From contig NZ_CP045652.1 in NCBI RefSeq assembly GCF_009557615.1, forward strand, positions 434,001-498,000: DNA of 64,000 bases, given 5' to 3'. The notes beneath the pieces are model-generated. The model worked only from the letters and a program-made list of their open reading frames with translations, was not told the origin of the DNA and ran no database searches. The DNA is from Sphingobacteruim zhuxiongii. Its GTDB lineage: Bacteria > Bacteroidota > Bacteroidia > Sphingobacteriales > Sphingobacteriaceae. The position numbers and the translations under genes are program-made. Of this stretch, positions 45,064 to 54,979 are shown in pieces (the stretch's first letter is position 1; every line of letters begins with the position of its first letter).

Positions 45064-47166
45064 TTAATAGAATTTAATACGATTGTCAACAATCTTACCG
45101 TTGTCTTGTAATGCTTTAAAAATAACACTCCAAGAACGTTGAGCTTTCGCTGCAGTAATTTGTTTTTGTTGAGCCGTTAATTCTTCAGCCGCAATAGCCT
45201 TAGGATTTACAAAACCGTTTACTTGTACAGCATAAACACCTTGTTTACCTTCAATTGCTTTAGATGGCTTATTTGGTTGCAAGCCGAAAACTGTACCAAC
45301 GACAGCATTTTCAACAGCAACACCAGGGATAACTGGATTCGCTAAAACGATGTTTTCAACCGATAAAGCATTCTTGCCTAATTTTTGAGCAACTTGATCG
45401 ATAGAGCTAGCACCATTTAAAGCGTTGTTTACTTTCTCTTTTAACATTCTAGCCTTAACCAAATTTTTAACAACAGGCTCAATTAAAGTCTTTACAGACT
45501 CTAACGTTTGTTGACCCTTTTGTTGAACTCCAGTCAAACGCGCTACGATAAAGTTTGATTCAGTTTCATAAATCTTATCCGAAAGATCACCAACTTTCGC
45601 TTCATATGCCCAACGGATTAATTCACGTGGAACCTCTACAGCACCTAACATGTTATCCATCGCTACAGTACGATCATTCGTTTGAACTGCCGCATTTTGT
45701 TGTTTCGCAATATCTGAGAAATTATCTTTGTTTACTGCAGTAAAGAATGTATTCGCTTTGGCATATGCTGCGTCTGTAGTTTCTTTACCAGCAACAATCG
45801 TTTTGTCGACGATTGCTAACTTCGCAATTTTCGAATTTCCAGTTTGTTTCTCAATTTTTAAAACGTGAACACCGTAACTCGAGTTTACTACAGTAACATC
45901 ACCTGCTTTTCCGCTAAATGCTGCTTCTTCAAACTCAGGAATCATACGGCCGCGAGTAAATGTGCCTAATTCTCCTCCGTTGTTCTTGCTACCTGGATCA
46001 ACGCTGAATTCAATTGCTAACGCCGCCATGTTTCCACCAGCTACAATTAAGTTCTTAATCGAATCAGCTTTCTTTAATGCCTTGTCAACACCACCCTCAG
46101 TTGCTGGATTCAATAGAATATGTGAAGCAGTTACTGAATCTGGACTAAATTTAGTTTCAATTACTTTTGCAATCTCATAAACTCCTTGTGTTAAGAAAGG
46201 ACCAACAGTTGTACCTGAAGCAGCGTTAAATACAGTAGAATCTAAAGCTGGGCTTAATTGACCCTTACTGTAATATTTAACTGGGTATTTGTTGTCAGAA
46301 TTCAAAGAAACAAATGATGAGTCATTCGTTGCTGTTTGAAGTTCTGCTTTTACTTTTTGAATATTTCCTAAAACAGTCGCTGTATCGGCAGCATTTGGAC
46401 TTGCATTGAATAATACATACTCAATTGCTCTAGTCTCTTCTGCGTTTTTAAACGCATTTTTGTTCTTGTCAAAGTATTCTTTATAATCAGCGTCTGTTAA
46501 TTTGATTTCCGCGTCATTTACTGAAGCGTAATCTAACATCACGTATTTAAAGTTCGCTAATTTGTTGCGTGAGTTGTAATCATACTCAGCTTCTAAAGAA
46601 GTCGTGTAAATACAGCTGTTTACTAGGTTTGAATATTTTTCATTCAAACGCTCGTTTTTAACAGACTCTAATAATTGATTCCATTGTTGACTTACTTCAG
46701 GATTTGTTTTTGCCTGCTCGATTACTGCATTAATATATGCGGCATCAACTTTCCCTGTCTGTGGATTTCCAAATTGTTGTAAAATCTGTTGTGATGGGTT
46801 ATTACCGTAGATTAAGCTATTTAATTCTGCTTTACCAACTTCAATTCCAATTTTTTCAATTTCTTGTTTCAACAACTCTTGTGACACAAATTGATTCCAA
46901 ACTTGTTGTACCGCAAATCCTCTCATTTGAGGAGTAGCATTGCCACCCATTTGTTGTTGATACATCGCGCTCGCCTGATCAACTTGTTGGTTGAAGATTT
47001 GGTAATCAATACCTTCACCGTTCACACTGCCGACTTCCGATTGACTACTACGCCAAAATGGAGTACCCATGTTAATGATGTCCCCAAGTAAAAACGCAAC
47101 GATTGCTAAACCGATCACGAAAATGACTAAGCCCGCACGGTTTCGCAAATAGCTCATTAATCCCAT
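45064..47166 (-). CDS. ppiD: PpiD-type periplasmic peptidyl-prolyl isomerase/chaperone
   Basis: A 700-residue protein held in the inner membrane by one N-terminal helix (about residues 12-34), with the rest in the periplasm. The SurA-N-like chaperone part (residues 40-250) has VGSVNGEGIDYQIFNQQVDQ. A parvulin domain near residues 340-440 has TASHILLNPATEGG, GGELGTFTRGRMIPEFEEAA and YGVHVLKIEKQT. It helps newly exported outer-membrane proteins fold. Length and domain order fit Bacteroidota PpiD/SurA hybrids. Confidence 0.93.
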   Translation of the reverse strand: MGLMSYLRNRAGLVIFVIGLAIVAFLLGDIINMGTPFWRSSQSEVGSVNGEGIDYQIFNQQVDQASAMYQQQMGGNATPQMRGFAVQQVWNQFVSQELLKQEIEKIGIEVGKAELNSLIYGNNPSQQILQQFGNPQTGKVDAAYINAVIEQAKTNPEVSQQWNQLLESVKNERLNEKYSNLVNSCIYTTSLEAEYDYNSRNKLANFKYVMLDYASVNDAEIKLTDADYKEYFDKNKNAFKNAEETRAIEYVLFNASPNAADTATVLGNIQKVKAELQTATNDSSFVSLNSDNKYPVKYYSKGQLSPALDSTVFNAASGTTVGPFLTQGVYEIAKVIETKFSPDSVTASHILLNPATEGGVDKALKKADSIKNLIVAGGNMAALAIEFSVDPGSKNNGGELGTFTRGRMIPEFEEAAFSGKAGDVTVVNSSYGVHVLKIEKQTGNSKIAKLAIVDKTIVAGKETTDAAYAKANTFFTAVNKDNFSDIAKQQNAAVQTNDRTVAMDNMLGAVEVPRELIRWAYEAKVGDLSDKIYETESNFIVARLTGVQQKGQQTLESVKTLIEPVVKNLVKARMLKEKVNNALNGASSIDQVAQKLGKNALSVENIVLANPVIPGVAVENAVVGTVFGLQPNKPSKAIEGKQGVYAVQVNGFVNPKAIAAEELTAQQKQITAAKAQRSWSVIFKALQDNGKIVDNRIKFY

Positions 47167-47320
47167 AACTCTATTCTAAATTTTATTAAATGCTTAATTT
47201 TAGTTATTTAATTGTGTTTTTCTAAAACAAGGCGCAAGATACAATTTTTATGAAAAAAATAGTAAAAATTTATCAAACGCTAGGTTCTATTTTTTTTATA
47301 TCCAAATGCTTCAAAACCTG

Positions 47321-47938
47321 TTAGTTCCCAAAGCCCGGAAGCTGCTGGTTGGAGTTCAAGTAATAAAGTCCAGTGGAACCTTGAAATTCAACGTCGTTGA
47401 AATTTGAATCTGAAGTAAAGGAAGTGCCTTGCATATGACCTCGACCGTCAGTGAATTCAATGCTAATCGGTTGAGTATTATAGTATTTTGAATTCTTTTC
47501 GTCGTAAAATAGCTCTTCCGTTTTAACGATAGACCCATTTTCCATAATCAAGACTACATTATTACGAAATTCAATAATACCTGTCTTTGCATATTGCTTT
47601 GCGTAGTTGGAAGTAATCCGTTGGTTTTCTTTCGCCTCTTCATCAAAAAAGATAATTTTCACACCTTTCTTAAACTCGTAGTCCCCTTGATTACGGTTGG
47701 TGGTATCATGATAAACGCGCATTTCTGGAGCCGTTAGCTCAGCTTTCACACGAGCGGAATCGCTATAAATCACCGTGACATGCTTCGAAATATCAACAGC
47801 CTCCTCTTTTTTTATATTGGCAATGCGATCAATATCTTTTAGATCGTTTTCACACGCAAATGACAAGATTGCCCCTAGCAATATAATTGTTAGGGGCAAA
47901 ACATGAAATTTCTTTATTTTAATGCAAATACGCTGCAT
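47321..47938 (-). CDS. lptC: LptC-like LPS export protein
   Basis: A 205-residue lipoprotein-like periplasmic protein (hydrophobic PLTIILLGAILSFAC, with Cys near residue 29). A beta-jellyroll domain follows: VTVIYSDSARVKAELTAPEMRVY, YEFKKGVKIIFFDE and NNVVLIMENGSIVKTEELFYDE, the pattern of LptC. LptC passes lipopolysaccharide from the LptBFG transporter towards LptA. It follows the outer-membrane protein gene by five bases. A lipobox in place of the usual membrane anchor is common in Bacteroidota. Confidence 0.87.
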   Translation of the reverse strand: MQRICIKIKKFHVLPLTIILLGAILSFACENDLKDIDRIANIKKEEAVDISKHVTVIYSDSARVKAELTAPEMRVYHDTTNRNQGDYEFKKGVKIIFFDEEAKENQRITSNYAKQYAKTGIIEFRNNVVLIMENGSIVKTEELFYDEKNSKYYNTQPISIEFTDGRGHMQGTSFTSDSNFNDVEFQGSTGLYYLNSNQQLPGFGN

Positions 47939-47943
47939 AGCTC

Positions 47944-49275
47944 TTAATCATAACTTCTTCTTAGGAACCAAGCATCATTGATGGTGAAACCTAAGTTGAT
48001 ATTTATATATCGCTCGCGGATTAGATTGCTTTTCAATGTTCCTTGTTGTCCAAACTCAGCAGAGATATTAACACTTGAGAACGTACGTCCAAAGTTTGTC
48101 TCCGATAGAGGTAAACCAAGGCCAACGGTGACTGCCATATCTGTTAAGCGATTGTTTTCCACCGAGATGTGACTCTTGTTGTAACGAAAGCCTAAACGAT
48201 AATCGATTACATTCCAATATTTTAGCGAGGTTGCGTCTGGTTTAAACTGACCACCAACAGCAACACCAATGTTCTTTCCTAATTTCTGCTCGTTTTCACG
48301 TGTTTGAAAATCTGACCAATCAGCATACTTAAAGTCGGCTCCAACCATCCAATTTACACCTTTAGAAATCGTAAAACCAACATTATGTTTCAACGGTAGG
48401 TTCACTTTGCGGTCAGAAACTAAATTAAACGCCGATGTATCGATAGCGACTTGGTCCCCGTAATCCGATGATTGATCGGTTTCGGTTAATGTCACCATAG
48501 AAGTTGTTTTATTATTGATTTGGTTATTCAATGAACCGGAATAGCCAATCGTAAAGTTCATCTTATTACCTAATGCTTTGAAATATTGCACACCATAATC
48601 AACAGAGGCTCCGCGAATACGTCGAGTTGCTGTTTGTACGGTGTTATAATAACCGGCGTTGTACGGGAATTCAATCATTGCTTTGTCATACAAGTTACCG
48701 AATAGAAATCCTACGTTGGCACCAATACTCAAACCCTTGATTGGAGAAACTCCGTAGCCAAAATAGGCTTTGTTTACTCCACCTTCTCCGATTAAACTCG
48801 ATTTATAATTAATATTTTCGAATTGACGTATCGTAGAAGAGTTATATCCTACATCAGAGAAAGGCATTAGACCAAAAGAAAGACCACCCGCTTTTGCCAA
48901 TGGAATACCGATTGTAATGTGACTGAATGCAAAATCGGCCGTATTATCCTTGGCACCATTTTTCTCTAACTGCGTAATATTCCCATAAAGACCTGCGTCT
49001 AAAATGGTACGCGTAAATGCGGAATAACTTGCAGGATTCGCGATGTTTAAGCTCGGTAATCCACCAACATAGCGAACTCCGGTAGACAAACCACCCATAC
49101 CGCGCGTTTGAGGTAATAAATCTTCACGCATTTGACCTAATCCGAATTGGGAATAGGGCGAATGGGAAGTTGAGGATTGTGCAGAACTTTGCAAACTACA
49201 AAACATCAAAGAGCTTGCGCCCAGTAGAGTAAGCAGTCGCGAATATGATAAAAATGGTTTAAACTGTTTCAACAT
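47944..49275 (-). CDS. Putative outer-membrane beta-barrel protein
   Basis: A 443-residue exported protein whose body is made of alternating aromatic strands (SYSRLLTLLGA signal, then SPYSQFGLGQMREDLLPQTRGMGGLSTG). The segment resembles PorV/FadL-type barrels of Bacteroidota (LNIANPASYSAF, FSHITIGIPLAKAGGLSFGL), and it ends in FTINDAWFLRRSYD. The start is uncertain: a GTG at 49305 and ATGs at 49290 and 49275 are in frame, and I take the last because a normal signal peptide follows. It is coupled to lptC by a five-base gap, suggesting a role in envelope assembly. Confidence 0.78.
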   Translation of the reverse strand: MLKQFKPFLSYSRLLTLLGASSLMFCSLQSSAQSSTSHSPYSQFGLGQMREDLLPQTRGMGGLSTGVRYVGGLPSLNIANPASYSAFTRTILDAGLYGNITQLEKNGAKDNTADFAFSHITIGIPLAKAGGLSFGLMPFSDVGYNSSTIRQFENINYKSSLIGEGGVNKAYFGYGVSPIKGLSIGANVGFLFGNLYDKAMIEFPYNAGYYNTVQTATRRIRGASVDYGVQYFKALGNKMNFTIGYSGSLNNQINNKTTSMVTLTETDQSSDYGDQVAIDTSAFNLVSDRKVNLPLKHNVGFTISKGVNWMVGADFKYADWSDFQTRENEQKLGKNIGVAVGGQFKPDATSLKYWNVIDYRLGFRYNKSHISVENNRLTDMAVTVGLGLPLSETNFGRTFSSVNISAEFGQQGTLKSNLIRERYININLGFTINDAWFLRRSYD

Positions 49276-49456
49276 ATTTATTTGATTCATCGATTTGAAG
49301 AACACATTTCCGATCTTGTAAATGGACCAAAACGATGAGGTTAATTCTTCTGTAATGGTTGTATTCTCTTGAATTTTCGCTACAAAACTATCTATTTTTT
49401 AAATAGGACGTCAATTTTGTTTGTTAAAAAAGGTTAAACAACTATTAGACAATGTT

Positions 49457-50440
49457 TTAGAAAAACTGAAAGTAGAGGATCGTTAATAAGATTACTAAAT
49501 ACAGTGATTCATAGAACCATTTGGTCTTCGCATGCGTGAAAAAATATGCAAGATAAATGGATACCGGAGGTACACAGAGTAAAAAATGATTGACTGAGCG
49601 CTCCTGATTTAAATAAAATGATCCGAATATTAATAGAATCATGAAAAAGAGTAACTGAAAGCTTTTTCGAACCTGAACAACGCTCTTGAAGAAGTTATCC
49701 TTCAGGATAAATAAGAATCCCACCAGGGTAATCACGATCGGAATCAGTACGAAATAATCATACACATCCATGTCTAAGCGTGTTGGGAATGGATAGGTAA
49801 AAGGGATGAATATTTGAAAGAATTCATCCATTCGCTCTAACCAGTAGTAGCCAACAGCTAGTAAAAAATAAACCAATATAACGCCCATTAATGGGGTTAT
49901 CCACTCACGCCATGAAAATGGTCTAAATATGATTAAGCTTATCCATATTAAAGCGAGCATGACAATAAATGGAAAGTAAATGATACTGCCCAATGCGACG
50001 AGTAATCCCAAGTCGAACATGATCCCCTTGACGTCTCCTTGTTTATAGATGTTGAACAGCTTATATAACATCCAAATGGTGATGAAATTACAGATAAGCG
50101 TCGGAGAGAGTACCAGAAATGGGATGAACAAACTCACTAAGGTCATAAACATTAATGCCGTTAGGAAATTTGGTTTACCTAGAAGATTGAAATGATTAAC
50201 TACTCTATTTAGGTTAAAAGCTTGCAGAATAGTGAGTGCTAATGTGATCAGCACATTGATTTTTGGCGATAGGTTTTGTCCAACTTCAACACCGATTAAG
50301 TTCGCAACTGCGGGCTCAAATAATACGGGGGTTAAGCGATCTGGCAAATGCAGGTAAACTCCCAAACATAAAACAGTGCCGACGAGCGATACGATAAAAA
50401 TATTTAGCCCTGAAAGCGTCCTATGTTGGTTAATAAGCAT
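49457..50440 (-). CDS. DUF6427-type polytopic membrane protein
   Basis: A 327-residue inner-membrane protein with about nine to ten hydrophobic helices and short polar loops. One loop carries FRPFSWREWITPLMGV, which together with the N-terminal pattern fits the Bacteroidota DUF6427 group from memory. Its job is not known. It starts ten bases after the ccmD-like gene, so it ends the ccmBCD operon. No CcmE or CcmF feature is visible in it. Confidence 0.75.
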   Translation of the reverse strand: MLINQHRTLSGLNIFIVSLVGTVLCLGVYLHLPDRLTPVLFEPAVANLIGVEVGQNLSPKINVLITLALTILQAFNLNRVVNHFNLLGKPNFLTALMFMTLVSLFIPFLVLSPTLICNFITIWMLYKLFNIYKQGDVKGIMFDLGLLVALGSIIYFPFIVMLALIWISLIIFRPFSWREWITPLMGVILVYFLLAVGYYWLERMDEFFQIFIPFTYPFPTRLDMDVYDYFVLIPIVITLVGFLFILKDNFFKSVVQVRKSFQLLFFMILLIFGSFYLNQERSVNHFLLCVPPVSIYLAYFFTHAKTKWFYESLYLVILLTILYFQFF

Positions 50441-50450
50441 CTATTTTCGC

Positions 50451-50657
50451 CTATTTGTCGTTTTCTAATTTCTTAACCTTACGATCCAAGATAAATAAAT
50501 AGATAGCGACTGCACTAAAAATCACTAACATGACAGCAACTACAACATATATTTTCCCTTCTGAACGTAATGTGTCAGCCATTTCGATCCCATTTTGAGC
50601 AAAAATATTGGGGATAACTGCTAATAAAGCGATTAGCATTAAGGCAATTTTTTTCAT
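50451..50657 (-). CDS. CcmD-like small membrane protein
   Basis: A 68-residue protein: signal or first helix (ALMLIALLAVIPNIFAQ), short polar loop (NGIEMADTLRSEGK), then one strong helix (IYVVVAVMLVIFSAVAIYLFIL) and a basic tail (DRKVKKLENDK). Size, position directly after ccmC (3-base gap) and topology fit CcmD, which holds the CcmC-haem-CcmE complex together. Sequence alone would not identify it. Confidence 0.75.
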   Translation of the reverse strand: MKKIALMLIALLAVIPNIFAQNGIEMADTLRSEGKIYVVVAVMLVIFSAVAIYLFILDRKVKKLENDK

Positions 50658-50660
50658 AAT

Positions 50661-51323
50661 CTAAAACGAATTCTTTTTATCTTCAATTAAGCGCACACGA
50701 TAACGTAAAGTCGTAATCCAAACGCCGATTAAAATCCAACCAATTACGGCCGTGTAAAACACAGGACGCATAAAATTGTCCATATCTAGGTCTCCAAAAG
50801 TCGAATTACCACCACTGCCAGGATGCAAGGAGTCTGTTAATTTTGGAAGGATATAGATTAAGACAAACATGATAGGAAAGGCAAAAACATTATAAATCGC
50901 CGATATCTTCGCGCGTTTTTGCTCTTCTTCAAGGGCATTTCTCAATACTAAATAAGCTAAATACATCAAGGTCGCAATCGCCGAACCATTTAATTTCGGA
51001 TCATTCGGCCAAGGAGCACCCCAAGTAATATTTGCCCATAGCATTCCCGTTAGCAAACCACATGTACAAAATAAAATACCTGTATTAACGGCTTCCACAG
51101 CCAAGAAATCATATTCTCGCTTGCCGGAATTTAAATACTTAATACTGTATATCACCGAAATCAGATATAATGAAATCATCGTAAACCACATCGGTACATG
51201 GAAATACACATTTCGGATGGTTTCATGAAGAATCGGGAGAACAGGGACAGGTCCTAATAAGCCGGCAACAATAGAGGCTGCTACCATAAAAACAGCAAGG
51301 ACTTTCCACCAATTTTTTCTCAT
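50661..51323 (-). CDS. ccmC: Haem handling protein CcmC
   Basis: A 220-residue, six-helix inner-membrane protein of cytochrome c maturation that presents haem to CcmE. The tryptophan-rich periplasmic motif is in ANITWGAPWPNDPKLNGSAI, and the flanking haem-ligand histidines are in ILHETIRNVYFHVPMWF. I start at the ATG at 51323 (MRKNWWKV); a longer frame from 51380 overlaps ccmB and is unlikely. It lies 13 bases after ccmB. No ccmA is adjacent. Confidence 0.92.
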   Translation of the reverse strand: MRKNWWKVLAVFMVAASIVAGLLGPVPVLPILHETIRNVYFHVPMWFTMISLYLISVIYSIKYLNSGKREYDFLAVEAVNTGILFCTCGLLTGMLWANITWGAPWPNDPKLNGSAIATLMYLAYLVLRNALEEEQKRAKISAIYNVFAFPIMFVLIYILPKLTDSLHPGSGGNSTFGDLDMDNFMRPVFYTAVIGWILIGVWITTLRYRVRLIEDKKNSF

Positions 51324-51336
51324 AGCTGTATAAAAA

Positions 51337-51996
51337 TCAATCTCGCCAAAGGTAAGGAAATAACAGCAAAGAAACGGCAATCGTAACGAGATTAATTGAC
51401 AGTAAGACGCCTATATCTTTCCAGCTGCCTTCGAAAGTTCCGCCGACAACACCTTGCTGTGAAAGGTTAATTAAAACAATTAAAAGAGGGATGATAACTG
51501 GAAAACTCAAAATCGCCATGATGGTACTGTTGTTTCCAGCTTTTGCACTAATCCCCGCAACCATCGTAAACACGGTTGCAAAACTGATACTACCCAAAAG
51601 AATGCTGAGCATATAGATACCCCAATGACCAACTTCATTGGAGAAAATAAGGTTATAAACGATAAAGGCGATGCTGGATAGCAAAACCATAACAAAAGTA
51701 TTGTAGATGATTTTTGCGAGAATAATCGCTTTTGGACTTACGATACTGTAATAATAAAGTTGTCGTGATCCGGTCTCTTGAAGGAAGCTTCGGCTCATCG
51801 CATTGATCGCCGCGAATAGTAGAATAATCCAGAACAGGGTGTTCCAAATTGGAGAATCCACGGATTTGAATGATTGATAACAGACAAAAACCGTGGATAC
51901 TACATAAAGTAAGATGCTATTGATGGCATATTTTGATCGCCATTCGAGTAAAACATCTTTATATATTAAGGTCTTGACTTGTGTAAACAGATTCAT
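51337..51996 (-). CDS. ccmB: Haem exporter subunit CcmB
   Basis: A 219-residue inner-membrane protein with six helices, the membrane part of the CcmAB transporter in cytochrome c maturation. N-terminal LIYKDVLLEWRSKYAINSILLYVV, the SRSFLQETGSRQLYYYSIVSP cytoplasmic loop and a C-terminal SINLVTIAVSLLLFPYLWRD fit the family. I take the ATG at 51996; 52005 is three codons upstream in frame. The ATPase CcmA must be encoded elsewhere. Confidence 0.9.
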   Translation of the reverse strand: MNLFTQVKTLIYKDVLLEWRSKYAINSILLYVVSTVFVCYQSFKSVDSPIWNTLFWIILLFAAINAMSRSFLQETGSRQLYYYSIVSPKAIILAKIIYNTFVMVLLSSIAFIVYNLIFSNEVGHWGIYMLSILLGSISFATVFTMVAGISAKAGNNSTIMAILSFPVIIPLLIVLINLSQQGVVGGTFEGSWKDIGVLLSINLVTIAVSLLLFPYLWRD

Positions 51997-52049
51997 TGCA
52001 TACAAAGATACAAATCAATCTGTTGAGGCAAGACTATGAGCCTATATAA

Positions 52050-52427
52050 TTAAGCGTTTTTGATGTCAGATTTTGCGCGATCAGCAAGATTTTCGGCTTT
52101 ATCAGCTACACCATGTGCCGCGTCCGATGCCTTACTTGCCCATTCATTCGCTTTTGAACTTGCTTTATCTAAAACACTCTTCCCAGCATCTTTTGCACGA
52201 TCCTTCAGGTCTTCTAAGTCTTCTTTTGCAGTTTTCGCGAATTTTTGCGCACGCTTAGCTTCTTTTTTTGACAGATCCTTGATAGATTTAGTTAAGCTCT
52301 TAATGCCGTCGTTCGCACGATCTAATTGTTTTTTGCCGTCTTCTGTACCTAGTAAATAATAGGCAGCAGTTCCAACTGCTAATCCTAATAGGGCAAATGC
52401 CACTAGTCCGTTTCTATTTTTTTCCAT
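52050..52427 (-). CDS. YtxH-domain protein
   Basis: A 125-residue protein: one N-terminal hydrophobic helix (LVAFALLGLAVGTAAYYLLG), then LGTEDGKKQLDRA as in YtxH proteins. A long, highly charged Ala/Lys/Asp-rich helix or coiled coil (residues 40-125) with LEA-like repeats (KASSKANEWASKASDAAHG) follows. These small membrane-anchored proteins are often stress-induced; the role is unknown. Confidence 0.85.
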   Translation of the reverse strand: MEKNRNGLVAFALLGLAVGTAAYYLLGTEDGKKQLDRANDGIKSLTKSIKDLSKKEAKRAQKFAKTAKEDLEDLKDRAKDAGKSVLDKASSKANEWASKASDAAHGVADKAENLADRAKSDIKNA

Positions 52428-52524
52428 GATTATATCAATTAATATCCTATTTAATAAATGTATCGTTTATTATCATAACAAGCAAAAAGCCAAAATGTTT
52501 AAGCTTTTCAGAAATTAACAAAAA

Positions 52525-54360
52525 TTAACTTTCGATTGTTTGCAATGATTGTAGGTTATACAAATGATGGTAGAGACCGGATCCTTTACTCATTAATTCT
52601 TGGTGTGTGCCGGCATCAGAAATAATACCATCTTCGACAACAATAATCTTATGTGCGTCTCGAATAGTAGACAATCTGTGCGCAATAATGACTGAGGTAC
52701 GATTCTTCATGAGTTCTTCCAATGCAAGTTGTACTAAACGTTCTGATTCAGAATCAAGGGATGATGTAGCTTCATCCAAGATCAAGATTGAAGGATCTTT
52801 TAATAAGGCGCGAGCAATTGCAATTCTTTGTCGTTGTCCACCAGATAGCTTTACGCCACGTTCCCCAACAATTGTATCATATCCCTCCGGGAAGTCCATA
52901 ATAAACTGATGCGCATTAGCACGCCTTGCAGCGGCGACAATGTCATCACCGTCGGCATGAAGGTTTCCATAACTTATGTTTTCACGGATTGTACCTCCAA
53001 ACAAAAGGACGTCTTGCGGAACGATAGCAACCTGATTCCTAACATCTGTCAGTGCAAGTTGATTGGAAGGGATTCCATCGTAATAGATTGTTCCCCCTTT
53101 AGGCTGGTAAAACTGTAAGATAAGTGACGCAATAGTTGATTTGCCGGTACCGCTCGGTCCGACAATCGCTAGCTTTTTACCCGATTGAACATGAAAAGAA
53201 ATGTCTTTTAATATTTCAATATCTGGACGCGTCGGGTAGGCGAAACTGACATGATCAAATAGAATATCGCCAGTAATGCGCTGTTTTATTTCTTTGTCAC
53301 TTTCTGTTACACGAATGTCTTCTTGTTGTTCGTCTAAAATTTCGAGTACGCGTTCACTCGCACCTAGCGAACGTTGGATGCTGGCGTATAGTTCAGGGAA
53401 AGAGCCCATGGACCCAGCAACAAACATGGAATATAAAATATATGTGGTTAAATCACCAACCGAAATTTCATGTGAAGAGACTAAGGAGGCACCATACCAA
53501 ATTACAAGAATTACAGCACCGAATATGCAGAAAATGATAAATGAGGCAAACATCCCTCGAAAGGTCGCTCCTTTAACTGCTAATTGTACCGCCTTGTTTA
53601 ATTTTTGACCATAACGTTGGGATTCAAAATACTCATTTACGAATGCCTTGACATTCGATATTCCAAGGAGCGTTTCTTGCACAATGGCATTAGAGTCTGC
53701 TAGTTCGTCTTGGGATTCCTTGGATAGTTTACGAATGAATCGGCCAAAGATCAAAGCTGCAACAATAATGATTGGCAATATGCTCAAATTCATTAAAGCT
53801 AATTTCGGAGAAACGAGCACTAGTAATACCACACCAAAACCCAGACTTATCGTTTGACGAAGAATCTCTGCCAAAGTCGTTGTCATGGTGTCTTGTATTT
53901 GTGATAAATCCGAAGAAAGGCGGCTATTTAGTTCGCCAACACGACGATTCGCAAAAAAATCTATGGGGAGTGTAATTAACTTATGGTAAGTGTCTTTTCT
54001 AATATTGGCTAATGCTTTTTCCGCGATTTCGACAAATAAGCGAATTCGGAAGAACGACATAATTGATTGAAAGGCAAGGATACACATCGCTATCGAGCCG
54101 ATTTGCATAACGTTAGCCGGTAGCCAAGTGTATGTTTGACGACCCTGAGCCGCATCAATCATCGCACCCAACAGCGCAGGGAACGTGAGCATAGTAAGAC
54201 TGGAAAAAATTAAGAACATCATTCCTATCAAAAATTTCCATTTGAAAGGCTTGATGTATGAAAATATCTTAATCGCTTTTTTGAGAATTTCCTTACTTAA
54301 CTTGGGTTTGGGTAATTCCTCTGAACGCGAGTCTCCACTATTCAATCTCGGTCTGGCCAT
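52525..54360 (-). CDS. ABC exporter, MsbA-like half-transporter
   Basis: A 611-residue type I ABC exporter: six-helix transmembrane domain (about residues 30-330) fused to an ATPase. The ATPase has Walker A GPSGTGKS, signature LSGGQRQR, Walker B ILILDEATSSLD and switch His in IAHRLST. It acts as a homodimer; the substrate may be lipid A, lipids or drugs. It could be the MsbA flippase, but the family contains many similar exporters. An exact -7 box (TACTTTTG on the minus strand, 54386-54393) lies 25 bases before the ATG. Confidence 0.93.
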   Translation of the reverse strand: MARPRLNSGDSRSEELPKPKLSKEILKKAIKIFSYIKPFKWKFLIGMMFLIFSSLTMLTFPALLGAMIDAAQGRQTYTWLPANVMQIGSIAMCILAFQSIMSFFRIRLFVEIAEKALANIRKDTYHKLITLPIDFFANRRVGELNSRLSSDLSQIQDTMTTTLAEILRQTISLGFGVVLLVLVSPKLALMNLSILPIIIVAALIFGRFIRKLSKESQDELADSNAIVQETLLGISNVKAFVNEYFESQRYGQKLNKAVQLAVKGATFRGMFASFIIFCIFGAVILVIWYGASLVSSHEISVGDLTTYILYSMFVAGSMGSFPELYASIQRSLGASERVLEILDEQQEDIRVTESDKEIKQRITGDILFDHVSFAYPTRPDIEILKDISFHVQSGKKLAIVGPSGTGKSTIASLILQFYQPKGGTIYYDGIPSNQLALTDVRNQVAIVPQDVLLFGGTIRENISYGNLHADGDDIVAAARRANAHQFIMDFPEGYDTIVGERGVKLSGGQRQRIAIARALLKDPSILILDEATSSLDSESERLVQLALEELMKNRTSVIIAHRLSTIRDAHKIIVVEDGIISDAGTHQELMSKGSGLYHHLYNLQSLQTIES

Positions 54361-54418
54361 GAAGTTTTAATAATTACAATAGAGGCAAAAGTAATTATAT
54401 AAATAGGTCTTCTTATCA

Positions 54419-54979
54419 CTATTCCGTCAATTTTTGTACATTTTTCTTTTTGTATTGGGAAAATAGCAAGATACTCAGCACAATGACCGCTAAGATGGCT
54501 AAATAGAGTAGTGCATTATTATTTGTCTCACGTTTCTGTTCAGAATTGATTTCCTCACGCAGCTTTTCATTCTCATCTTGCAGTTTAGTAATCGTTTTCA
54601 TGTAAGCAGAGACCTGATTATCATATTCGGATGCTAATTGTTGGTAGCGTTCGCTTTGCGCATCCTTTAAATCTAAAAGTTTCCTAGTCTCTATAAAGAT
54701 ATTATTATCATTAAGCACCAAGGCTCGTAAAATATCAATAGACTTTTGCATATCTCCCTTTGTTTTGAATAAACCAAAGACGCCTGTCTTTTTCTCGAGC
54801 GACGCTGCATATTCTCCGAATTTGGCAGATCTTTCGTCTAGAAGTTTATTGACGCGCTGTCTTTGTGATTCGTAGGATAGTGAATCTGTTTTTTGGAGAA
54901 TACTATCTTGGGACGCCGTTGCAATCGTAATGCTTAAAAATAAGCAAATTAGGCTGCTGAGAATATGTTGTATTTTCAT
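54419..54979 (-). CDS. Unknown exported coiled-coil membrane protein
   Basis: A 186-residue protein with a signal peptide (LSSLICLFLSITIATA), a charged helical body with coiled-coil heptads (about residues 95-150, including KTITKLQDENEKLREEI) and a C-terminal membrane helix (ALLYLAILAVIVLSILLFS) before a basic tail. The body would face the periplasm. I do not recognise the family. It precedes the ABC exporter by 58 bases, with a possible separate promoter between them. Confidence 0.7.
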   Translation of the reverse strand: MKIQHILSSLICLFLSITIATASQDSILQKTDSLSYESQRQRVNKLLDERSAKFGEYAASLEKKTGVFGLFKTKGDMQKSIDILRALVLNDNNIFIETRKLLDLKDAQSERYQQLASEYDNQVSAYMKTITKLQDENEKLREEINSEQKRETNNNALLYLAILAVIVLSILLFSQYKKKNVQKLTE

